Below are positions 38,773-44,738 of a stretch of DNA of 44,738 nucleotides, piece by piece. Numbering within the stretch: the first letter of the stretch is position 1; each line of letters begins with the position of its first letter. The position numbers and the translations under genes were made by a program. The stretch is from contig NZ_JADKCX010000145.1 in NCBI RefSeq assembly GCF_016718685.1, positions 1-44,738 of the forward strand. Reading direction: 5' to 3'. This DNA is from Haliscomenobacter sp. Lineage in GTDB: Bacteria > Bacteroidota > Bacteroidia > Chitinophagales > Saprospiraceae. The notes below the pieces were generated by a model. That model did not search any database, was not told the origin of the DNA, and saw only the letters and a list, made by a program, of their open reading frames with translations.

Positions 38773-39686
38773 TGCAGGATGGCATTTAAACGTTTAATGG
38801 ATCGGGTGTAAAACAGCGGAATAACCACCACCAAGAGGGGTGGGAACCACAAACCAAGCCCCAACAAAATTGCCTGTGGCAAACTCATTTCACCCGGAAA
38901 AGCCGAATACTTTGCCAAAATCATGGTCAGCAAAAACAGGTAACCAAGGCATTGCACTCCCAATAAAATTAGTAGGTTGTCTGGAAAATAAGCGCTCAAA
39001 CCCAGCAGCAGCGGGACTGCCAACATGCTGGAATAGAACATGGCCGTGGCCATTTTTTTGAACAAAAACTTTCTTGCCGAACAGGAGTAGATCCATACGA
39101 AGTATTCATGCTCTGGCGTGGAATAATGCAGCATCCCCAGCAGGAAAACCGAAACCAGGCTTCCGACACCCAGGTTAAAATTAGCTACTTCCACCGCTTT
39201 GAAGCCAACAAAATAAGCCAAGAGATAGAGAAACCAGTATTTTCGAAATCCCTGCGTAAACTCAAAAGGAAAGCGGTAAAAGGGCGTGGGCAGGGTGACA
39301 TTCAAACGATCGTCAAACTTTACCCGACTCAAAGCTACTGCGCACAAAATCAGCAACAAAGCCAGCCGCCACTGACCTTCATACAGTAGAAACAAAACAA
39401 AGGGCCAGGCCAAAATGCTGTTTTCCAAGCAGCGAATTCGTCGGTAAACGCTGGAGGAAAAAGTGGCCAGCAGAAATTCATTTCGCTCCCGGTCGCTGAG
39501 CTTGGATATGGTGCTCAGCGCAATTGTGATATAGAGGTAAGCCGCGTAACTGGTTTTGTAAAACAGGTAGTACGATAGCCCCACAAATACCAAGAGGCCC
39601 AGGATATAGCCCAGGAATGGGCGCACACCAAGTTCATTCAGTCTGCGGTTGAGGATGCGGTATTGGAGGACGAAGTAGTATTGCAC
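38769..39686 (-). CDS. Membrane protein, permease partner of the ABC ATPase
   Basis: A 305-residue polytopic protein with about eight hydrophobic stretches, for example FLGYILGLLVFVGLSYYLFY, LAWPFVLFLLYEG, FWFLYLLAYFVGF, LVSVFLLGMLHYS and LFLLTMILAKYSA. It starts MQYYFVLQYRILNRRLNELG and lies directly upstream of the ATPase with an overlapping stop-start. Sequence motifs of known permeases are not obvious, so the assignment relies on coupling and topology. Related Bacteroidota proteins are usually annotated only as hypothetical. It may form a gliding- or export-related ABC system, but nothing shows this. Confidence 0.7.
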   Translation of the reverse strand: MQYYFVLQYRILNRRLNELGVRPFLGYILGLLVFVGLSYYLFYKTSYAAYLYITIALSTISKLSDRERNEFLLATFSSSVYRRIRCLENSILAWPFVLFLLYEGQWRLALLLILCAVALSRVKFDDRLNVTLPTPFYRFPFEFTQGFRKYWFLYLLAYFVGFKAVEVANFNLGVGSLVSVFLLGMLHYSTPEHEYFVWIYSCSARKFLFKKMATAMFYSSMLAVPLLLGLSAYFPDNLLILLGVQCLGYLFLLTMILAKYSAFPGEMSLPQAILLGLGLWFPPLLVVVIPLFYTRSIKRLNAILQ

Positions 39687-39776
39687 TTGCCGTTTTTAGC
39701 GTGGTAGAGTTGGTTGCAAAAGGGAATGAAAAATTACAAGCCAGGACATAGCGCCTGTAAAAATTTAAACCTGCGC

Positions 39777-40742
39777 TCAACGCAACACCTCCACTGTATT
39801 CAACTCCGGCCCACCGCCCCTGTTTTTGGAACCCGCACCGATGTACAATTTACCTTTGGCCTTCACCACCTGGGTACCGTGGCGGGTGGTATGGAGATTA
39901 GGCCATTTTTCCCAGGTGTTTTTTTGCACATCAAAGGCCTCCACTTCATTGTGCGCTTCCACATGCGCTGACGATTCCCCCCCGATGATCAGCACCTTGC
40001 CTTTATAGGCGATAGCCGTAGCTCCGGCGCGGGGAGTTGGGATGTTTTTGCTGGCATCCAGGGTCGTCCAGGTGTTGGTTTTGAAGTCGTAAATGTCTAC
40101 CTCATTCAGGGTGAGTTGTAACACTTGATTCGTTTTGGCCCAGGAGGTCCGGCCACCTGCTACGACCAGTTTATCCTTCACGACTGCTACAGAAATGTGG
40201 TCGCGGGCATGTGGGGCATCGGGCAGTTTGCGCCAGGTATTCGTAGCCGGATCATACTCATCAAACCAGCCCACAAAACCATCCCAGTGCCCATCCTGAA
40301 TGCCACAAACGATGTAAAATTTATTGTTGCGGATGAAGGTGCCCGCTGCGCCGCGCAGGCGGTCTTTGGGAATTTCGGGGCCTTTGCGCCAGGCATTGGT
40401 CTTGGGGTTAAAAATATAGATGTGTTCAATGGGCATTTCGTGTGGGTATTTGCCCGTGAATGCACCAAGTACATAAATTTCACCTTTGTAGCTCAGGGCT
40501 TGAAAATGGTTCATTTCTAGCGGGCTGGTTTCCAGTGCTTTCCAGGTATTGGTCGACAAGTTCAACTCATCCACCGGCCTCATGCCCCGTCCGCCCAACA
40601 GGTACACTCGATTGCCGATGGCGGCCATGGCGTTTTCGTGGCGAGCACTACAGGCGTTTTGGGTGGGCAATATTTGCCAGGTTTGGGCACCAAGGGCAAT
40701 GCTGATGCCCAGAAACAAGAGAGTGAGAAGGTGATTGCGCAT
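39777..40742 (-). CDS. Secreted kelch-repeat beta-propeller protein
   Basis: An intact protein of about 321 residues. I start at the ATG at 40742 (MRNHLLTLLFLGISIALGAQ), which opens a signal peptide; an upstream extension is unlikely. Five to six kelch units follow. Each has a GG-pair and spaced Tyr/Trp: IGNRVYLLGGRGM with NTWKALET, YKGEIYVLGAFTG with NAWRKGPEI, DKLVVAGGRTSW, YKGKVLIIGGESSA with NTWEKWPNL, and KGKLYIGAGSKN. This is a complete propeller. Such proteins bind ligands or act as sialate mutarotase-like enzymes; no catalytic residues can be assigned. It is probably periplasmic or outer-membrane located. Confidence 0.85.
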   Translation of the reverse strand: MRNHLLTLLFLGISIALGAQTWQILPTQNACSARHENAMAAIGNRVYLLGGRGMRPVDELNLSTNTWKALETSPLEMNHFQALSYKGEIYVLGAFTGKYPHEMPIEHIYIFNPKTNAWRKGPEIPKDRLRGAAGTFIRNNKFYIVCGIQDGHWDGFVGWFDEYDPATNTWRKLPDAPHARDHISVAVVKDKLVVAGGRTSWAKTNQVLQLTLNEVDIYDFKTNTWTTLDASKNIPTPRAGATAIAYKGKVLIIGGESSAHVEAHNEVEAFDVQKNTWEKWPNLHTTRHGTQVVKAKGKLYIGAGSKNRGGGPELNTVEVLR

Positions 40743-40817
40743 GATGAATAAATTTTGGGCAAAGCTACTAAGAATTATGTCGCTATTGCCCCTGAAGCTG
40801 GCGCATTCACACCACAT

Positions 40818-40845
40818 TTTGTTTTCAAAATAAAATTATCTTTGC
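40818..40845 (+). promoter_or_regulatory. Bacteroidota-type promoter upstream of the first VOC gene
   Basis: TATCTTTGC at 40837-40845 is a perfect match to the TAnnTTTGC -7 consensus. A TTTG lies at 40818-40821, at a slightly short spacing of 15 bases. It is 47 bases before the VOC start, a normal leader length. Confidence 0.55.
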
Positions 40846-40892
40846 ATTGTTAAACTTTTAAAACACATTCATCACCCACAAAAACTTAATTC

Positions 40893-41339
40893 ATGGCAAG
40901 TGTAAGCACCTATCTTAACTTCCCTGGTAACACCGAAGCAGCATTCAATTTTTACAAGTCGGTATTTGGTACGGAATTCAGTAGCGACGGCATTGTACGT
41001 TTCAGCAGCGTCCCACCACAAGAAGGTACGCCTCCAATGGCTGAAGCAGACCTCAATCTGGTCATGCACGTTGCACTGCCCATCGTGGGCGGACACAGCA
41101 TCATGGGCACCGATGCCACTGAATCGATGGGCTTCAAGGTACAATTTGGCAACAATTCCTACATCTGTCTTTCTCCCGATACCAAAGCAGAAACCAAACG
41201 GCTGTTTGATGCACTTTCCGTTGGCGGTAAGGTAGAGATGGAGTTACAGGAGATGTTTTGGGGTAGCTTGTTCGGCAGTTTTACCGACCAATTTGGCGTA
41301 CAGTGGATGTTTGATTGTGTAGAACCACCTAAATTTTAA
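40893..41339 (+). CDS. VOC-family protein (PhnB-like), single domain
   Basis: A 148-residue vicinal-oxygen-chelate fold protein. It starts MASVSTYLNFPGNTEAAFNF and has YKSVFGTEF, the typical opening of PhnB and 3-demethylubiquinone methyltransferase-like VOC proteins. It ends GSFTDQFGVQWMFDC, the family end motif with D-FG-W. The middle contains VMHVALPIVGGHSIMGTDA. These proteins often bind small molecules or metals; an enzymatic role is not shown. The clear promoter upstream suggests it is the first gene of the VOC-VOC-SRPBCC set. Confidence 0.85.
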   Translation: MASVSTYLNFPGNTEAAFNFYKSVFGTEFSSDGIVRFSSVPPQEGTPPMAEADLNLVMHVALPIVGGHSIMGTDATESMGFKVQFGNNSYICLSPDTKAETKRLFDALSVGGKVEMELQEMFWGSLFGSFTDQFGVQWMFDCVEPPKF

Positions 41340-41344
41340 ATGAG

Positions 41345-41410
41345 CCCCGCCTGGCGGTCTCCGCCGTCACACAGGACCGAGGCTGCGTAAATCTGCGGGG
41401 CCCCGGGGCA
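41345..41410. repeat. GC-rich hairpin between the two VOC genes
   Basis: A perfect small hairpin GGCGG-TCT-CCGCC (41353-41365) lies inside a larger pair, CCCCGC (41345-41350) with GCGGGG (41395-41400). GGGGCCCCGGGGC follows. It fills the gap between the two VOC genes and may act as an mRNA structure or an attenuating terminator. Confidence 0.45.
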
Positions 41411-41425
41411 TTAAAGACAGTCCTG

Positions 41426-42184
41426 ATGCAAAATAAAATCTATCCCTGCCTTTGGTTTGATGGTCAAGCCAAGGCAGCCGCCGAGTTTTACTGCTCCGTT
41501 TTTGGAGAGGGTAAAATCACGACCGACAGCGCCATGGTGGTCAACTTTGAACTGAGTGGCCAAAAATTCATGGGGCTCAACGGTGGGCCTCAATTCAAAA
41601 TTAATCCTTCCATTTCTTTTTATGTGGTTTGCCAAAGCGAGACCGAAATTGACACAGCATGGGCCCAGCTCAGCACTGGAGGTATGATGATGATGCCACT
41701 GGACAAATACCCCTGGAGTCAAAAATACGGTTGGCTGCAAGACCAATTCGGCGTGTCCTGGCAATTGACTTTGGGTAAAATGGAGGACGTGGGTCAAAAA
41801 TTCACGCCATTGATCATGTTTGCCAATGCACAGAATGGCAACGCAGAAGCAGCGATTGATTTGTATTCCAGTTTGTTTCCTGAATCCTCTCTTGTAGGTG
41901 TCGCCCGTTTTGAAGAAGGAGAACCCACTCCCGGTTTGATCAAACACGCCCAATTCAAACTACACAATCAGGTCTTCATGGTGATGGACGCTCCGGGCAC
42001 CCACGCTTTCAATTTTAATGAAGGTATATCTTTGGTGGTGGATTGCCAGGGGCAGGAGGAAGTTGACCATTATTGGAACGGCTTTACCGCCAAAGGGGAA
42101 GAGAGCATGTGCGCCTGGTTGAAGGATGAGTTTGGGGTATCCTGGCAAATCGTGCCCCGTGAACTGATGCAAGCGCTTGAGTGA
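41426..42184 (+). CDS. VOC-family protein with two tandem domains
   Basis: An intact 252-residue protein with two PhnB-like domains in tandem. Domain one starts KIYPCLWFDGQAKAAAEFYC and ends KYGWLQDQFGVSWQLTLGKM, near residue 118. Domain two starts FTPLIMFANAQNGNAEAAID and ends CAWLKDEFGVSWQIVPREL. Each has the D-FGVSWQ end motif typical of 3-demethylubiquinone-9 3-methyltransferase-like VOC proteins. The start ATG at 41426 gives MQNKIYP. The ligand is unknown. It is 86 bases after the first VOC gene and may have arisen by duplication. Confidence 0.85.
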   Translation: MQNKIYPCLWFDGQAKAAAEFYCSVFGEGKITTDSAMVVNFELSGQKFMGLNGGPQFKINPSISFYVVCQSETEIDTAWAQLSTGGMMMMPLDKYPWSQKYGWLQDQFGVSWQLTLGKMEDVGQKFTPLIMFANAQNGNAEAAIDLYSSLFPESSLVGVARFEEGEPTPGLIKHAQFKLHNQVFMVMDAPGTHAFNFNEGISLVVDCQGQEEVDHYWNGFTAKGEESMCAWLKDEFGVSWQIVPRELMQALE

Positions 42185-42212
42185 TCCCGATCCCGATGCA
42201 GCCCAATACGCG

Positions 42213-42671
42213 ATGAATGCTATATTTCAAATGCGGAAAATCGAAATTGCCAAACTCAAACGACCTACCGCCATTACCGTAAAAAGCACGGTCAACGTGC
42301 CTGTTGAAAAAGCCTGGGAATATTGGACCACCCCGGAACACATCATGCAGTGGAACAATGCTTCCGACGATTGGCACACGCCTAAAGCGGGAAATGACTT
42401 GCGCCCAGGTGGCCGTTTTGTGTACACCATGGCGGCCAAGGATGAGTAGTATGAGCTTTGATTTTAGTGGTACGTACATCAAGTGATTCCCAATGAACGC
42501 CTGACTTACACCATTGACGATGGCGCAAAGTGGACATTACTTTTCAAGGAGATGGCCAGACCACTGAAGTGATTGGGAGCTTTTGAAGCCGAAGATATCC
42601 AATAGCCTGGAATTGCAAAGGGCTGGGTGGCAGGCGATATTGGATAACTTTAAAAGCACGTGGAGCGGTAA
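42213..42671 (+). pseudogene. SRPBCC/AHSA1-family protein, several frameshifts
   Basis: A START-like lipid or ligand-binding domain of about 150 residues. From ATG 42213 it reads IEIAKLKRPTAITVKSTVNV, then KAWEYWTTPEHIMQWNNASD and LRPGGRFVYTMAAKD, the AHSA1 hallmark region. About six small indels follow between 42,445 and 42,660 (FDFSGTY, IPNERLTYTIDDG, KVDITFQGDGQTTEVI, FEAEDI). It then ends with LQRAGWQAILDNFKKHVER if one A is restored in the AAAA run near 42,655; the TAA is then 42,669. The density of one-base slips within 450 bases strongly suggests sequence error. Confidence 0.75.
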
Positions 42672-42795
42672 ACCACAATTTGCACATTTATACAAGTTAG
42701 ACATTAAGGCAGCTCAGGCACAAAGCGACGTTTTTGCAGGTTTTCTGAAAAATTTGCCTTTGTGTTGACTCTGTGAAAGGAAAGTATTTAGTGGT

Positions 42796-43507
42796 TTACG
42801 CTCCAACCATCTCCCTTTCCAACTCCACCCCCTTCACAAACAAGATATTATTCTCCAAATGCACATGCTCGTGCAACTTCTCTTCAAACTCCTTCAGCAT
42901 CGAAAACAGCACCCGATAAGTCGTACAAGCCTCCTCCGGAGCCTGGTATTGGTTGGTCAAATCGGAAATGTGTTGCATCAGTGCACCAGCGTTTTCGTGC
43001 TCGGATTCCATCACGGCCAGTGGGTTTTCGATGGTGCCAAAGCCCGGTTGTTGCCATTCCGTTTTGTTTTCCAGGGTTTTGATGTAAGGAAAAAGGATTT
43101 GTTCCTCTTTAGCCAGGTGTTGGAGCAATTCTTCCCGCAGTTCATTCCAGGCTTGTAGCACTTCAATCACTTCGGGATGCCCTTTGCCCATGTACCCGTG
43201 CGACCTTCACTGCAAACTCAGTGATCGGGTTGGCTGTACGTTGGATGGAATGATGGTACTTGTTGATGATGTAGTCAATGAGGAAACTCAAAGACCATTC
43301 GTTGTATTCGGCTTCCGGGGCGAAAGCAGATTGTTCCAGCTTTTCCAGCGCAGCCGCTACTTCCTGCGGGTCGATGCCTTTGGACTGGCAACTTTCAACC
43401 AGGCTACGGCCACCGCCGCAGCAAAAGTCGATGCCGTAATGTTTGAATACGGCCGCTTTGCGAAAGTCTTCGGCCACAATTTGGCCTACAGTTTGGTTGC
43501 TATTCAT
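42796..43507 (-). CDS. ric: RIC/ScdA/YtfE-type iron-sulfur cluster repair protein, one frameshift
   Basis: A di-iron protein that repairs iron-sulfur clusters damaged by nitric oxide or oxidants. From the start (ATG 43507) the N-terminal DUF542 region reads VGQIVAEDFRKAAVFKHYGI, then DFCCGGGRSLVESC, with the CCGGG signature. The frame breaks near 43,190 (NPITEFAVKVARVHG, then MGKGHPEVIEVLQAW), and the hemerythrin-like domain continues. Its His and Glu ligands are seen in YHHSIQRT, LLQHLAKEEQILFPYIKTLE, MESEHENAGALM and KLHEHVHLENNILF. The repaired length of about 236 residues fits RIC. NosY/NosF genes immediately upstream on the same strand suggest a nitrogen-oxide context. Confidence 0.87.
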
Positions 43508-43569
43508 TAGACAATTTATTTAAGTTCTTGAAAATCATTTTTTTAATTACTTCCCTAAGGTGTCTCTTT

Positions 43570-43685
43570 GGTGTCTTAGGTTTCTTAGGTGGTGAAAAAA
43601 AAATAAATTTCACCACCTAAGAAACCAAGCCACTAAGGCACGAAAACTAAGCCGTACTCAAAAATGATTCTCGTGCCTTTGTGGC
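43570..43685. repeat. Multi-arm inverted repeat between nosY-like and ric genes
   Basis: A perfect 19-bp hairpin pairs GGTTTCTTAGGTGGTGAAA (43579-43597) with 43608-43626 across a 10-base loop. The outer flanks extend imperfectly to about 43,570 and 43,634. A second stem pairs GCCACTAAGGCACG (43629-43642) with CGTGCCTTTGTGGC (43672-43685), one mismatch. Together the segment could fold into a branched structure. The motifs are of the CTTAGTGGC/CCTTTGTGGC kind seen as intergenic repeats in Bacteroidota. It also lies where a terminator would separate the two genes. Confidence 0.7.
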
Positions 43686-43756
43686 TATTTTTCTCTTATC
43701 ACCCGAAGGCAGAACAAAATCACCCCGTAAATCCGCCCGATCCACCTCATCCGTAT

Positions 43757-44554
43757 TCATATGTGTCCTTTGGTGATCAAGCGCGAGGCATCAAAATCCT
43801 TCCGGCTAAAACTCCGTACACTCCCCCACAAGGGCAGCACGAACCACAGCAGCATGATCCCGATGGCATACGCCACACCCGCTCCACTGCCAAAAAACTG
43901 CTGCATCACCGCACCCGTAAAACCCATCAAGGCCGAAGCATCGGTATGCAACATCACCAGGATGCGCCCCAGGTCGATGGGGTTAAAAGAAACAAAGGCA
44001 ATGACCGCCTTCTCCAGTGGGTATTCACTAAAGGCAAAAAGCAAAAACAGGACGATGCCATTGTAGAGCAGCGCAAAATAGAACCACAGCAACAAAGCCA
44101 CGCCAATGCCGGGCCTTATCTCTGGTGCGTACGGCAGCCAACATGGCCAAAGCCACAAAAATGAGTGTTAGAAACACCCCCGTCAAGACCAGACTGAGGG
44201 CTGCAGCGCTGAATCCAGTCAGTAAAACCGGGATGCCCACCCCAATCAAAAAAGCCAGTGAAAGCGCAATGCCCACCGCCAAAAACTGACCAAAAGCCAA
44301 CCTTTTCCTTGGGATGGGTTGCGCCAACAGCAGCTCGATGAACTCATAGGAATTGTAATAATGGATGGTGCTGAAAATGATGCTGACCAGTGGCACCACG
44401 ATCAATACGATGTTCAACAAGTTGAGCAAACCTTTACCGGGATTGCTTTCGATGCTGAACATCGTAGCCGACATCAGGAGCAAAAGAGGGTGTAAGCAAT
44501 GATCATCCGGTTGCGCAGGATGTCGTAAGCGATATAGCGAAGCAGGATGCTCAT
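43757..44554 (-). CDS. nosY: ABC-2 type permease (NosY-like), two frameshifts
   Basis: A polytopic permease of about 265 residues. The start is the ATG at 44554 (MSILLRYIAYDILRNRMIIAY), which overlaps the upstream ATPase stop in ATGA. A T is probably missing from a TTTT run near 44,490, after which LLLMSATMFSIESNPGKGLL continues. Later parts are YYNSYEFIELLLAQPIPRKR and FGQFLAVGIALSLAFLIGVG. A missing G near 44,116 precedes GIGVALLLWFYFALLYNGIV, then LGRILVMLHTDASALMGFTG to the stop at 43,757. The YELIELLLAQP-type loop and DL.R...L.LD.SALMG end are typical of NosY, the permease of the NosDFY copper-sulfur system for nitrous-oxide reductase. The symbol is by similarity only. Confidence 0.75.
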
Positions 44555-44738
44555 AGGGCGATGGTTTTGCGTTGAGGAGTAGGGGGAATTTTGCCTTGTT
44601 GCGCCATAATTTTGGCGATGGCTTTGGCAAAACGTGTTTCCTCCGTCCGTTCCAAAATGTTTTCTACCGACTCAAAAAACAGTAAATCACCTTCTACCAG
44701 GTAAATCACATCGGTGGTCAATTCTTCCAGATCATTGA
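44551..44738 (-). CDS. nosF: ABC transporter ATPase, C-terminal fragment (NosF-like), cut by window edge
   Basis: The last about 62 codons of an ABC ATPase read in from the right edge. Visible residues are NDLEELTTDVIYLVEGDLLF, then VENILERTEETRFAKAIAKI and the end TPQRKTIAL. L-E-E-L-.-D-.-I-.-L..G is the end of an ABC ATPase domain after the H-loop. It overlaps the permease by four bases. The Walker motifs lie outside the window, so NosF identity comes only from the neighbour. Confidence 0.65.
   Translation of the reverse strand, partial: NDLEELTTDVIYLVEGDLLFFESVENILERTEETRFAKAIAKIMAQQGKIPPTPQRKTIAL

Noticed and set aside
43664..44164. 166-codon + strand frame opposite nosY
   Set aside because: Proline- and histidine-rich low-complexity product antisense to a membrane-protein gene.
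1..44738. CRISPR array, tRNA or rRNA genes
   Set aside because: I saw no regularly spaced repeats and no cloverleaf-like or rRNA-like sequence. The inverted repeats at 27.9 and 43.6 kb are single palindromes, not arrays.

Overview
The window looks like a chromosomal segment of a Bacteroidota bacterium, probably near the Saprospiria (Haliscomenobacter-like). The evidence is a SusC/SusD outer-membrane pair, a secreted protein with a type IX secretion-type C-terminus, TAnnTTTG-type promoter boxes, weak Shine-Dalgarno sequences, a DUF1343/NamZ lipid-wall hydrolase and RlmF. The phylum call is firm. The finer placement is an impression from protein style and was not tested. I saw no rRNA, tRNA, CRISPR array or complete insertion sequence.

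Layout. (1) 1-26,576 is a surface-polysaccharide locus, almost all on the + strand. It holds a Wzx-type flippase, a Wzy-like polymerase, five glycosyltransferases (four GT4-like, one WecG/TagA-like), an asparagine-synthase-like amidotransferase, and a nucleotide-sugar block. That block has a Gfo/Idh oxidoreductase, an unrecognised protein, CDP-glucose 4,6-dehydratase, a 3,5-epimerase, a C-methyltransferase, glucose-1-P cytidylyltransferase, a UDP-sugar dehydrogenase and a PIG-L deacetylase. It is followed by a class III aminotransferase, a second methyltransferase on the - strand, a DUF4910 protein, a secreted beta-helix protein, and the GDP-L-fucose genes gmd and fcl. Two strong intrinsic terminators delimit the end (24.3 and 26.6 kb). 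(2) 26.7-32.2 kb is general: RlmF, a VWA protein, NamZ, and three small uncharacterised proteins. (3) 32.5-38 kb is a susCD pair read on the - strand, with LacI-like operator sequences upstream. (4) 38-42.7 kb has an ABC exporter pair, a kelch protein, two VOC proteins and an SRPBCC protein. (5) 42.8-44.7 kb (- strand) has a RIC/ScdA iron-sulfur repair protein and a NosY/NosF-like ABC pair, suggesting the edge of a nitrous-oxide or NO-stress cluster.

Reading together: the RfbF-RfbG-epimerase-C-methyltransferase set predicts a CDP-linked, C-methyl-branched 6-deoxyhexose, and gmd/fcl predict GDP-L-fucose. Both would feed a Wzx/Wzy-assembled repeat unit.

Caution: many genes in 1-26 kb and 42.2-44.7 kb are broken by one-base shifts, yet their amino-acid similarity carries on directly in the next frame. 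Several breaks sit in short homopolymers or doubled bases. The stretch 26.7-42.2 kb is nearly clean. This pattern fits uncorrected sequence or assembly error better than real gene decay, so 'pseudogene' here means 'reading frame broken in this sequence'.
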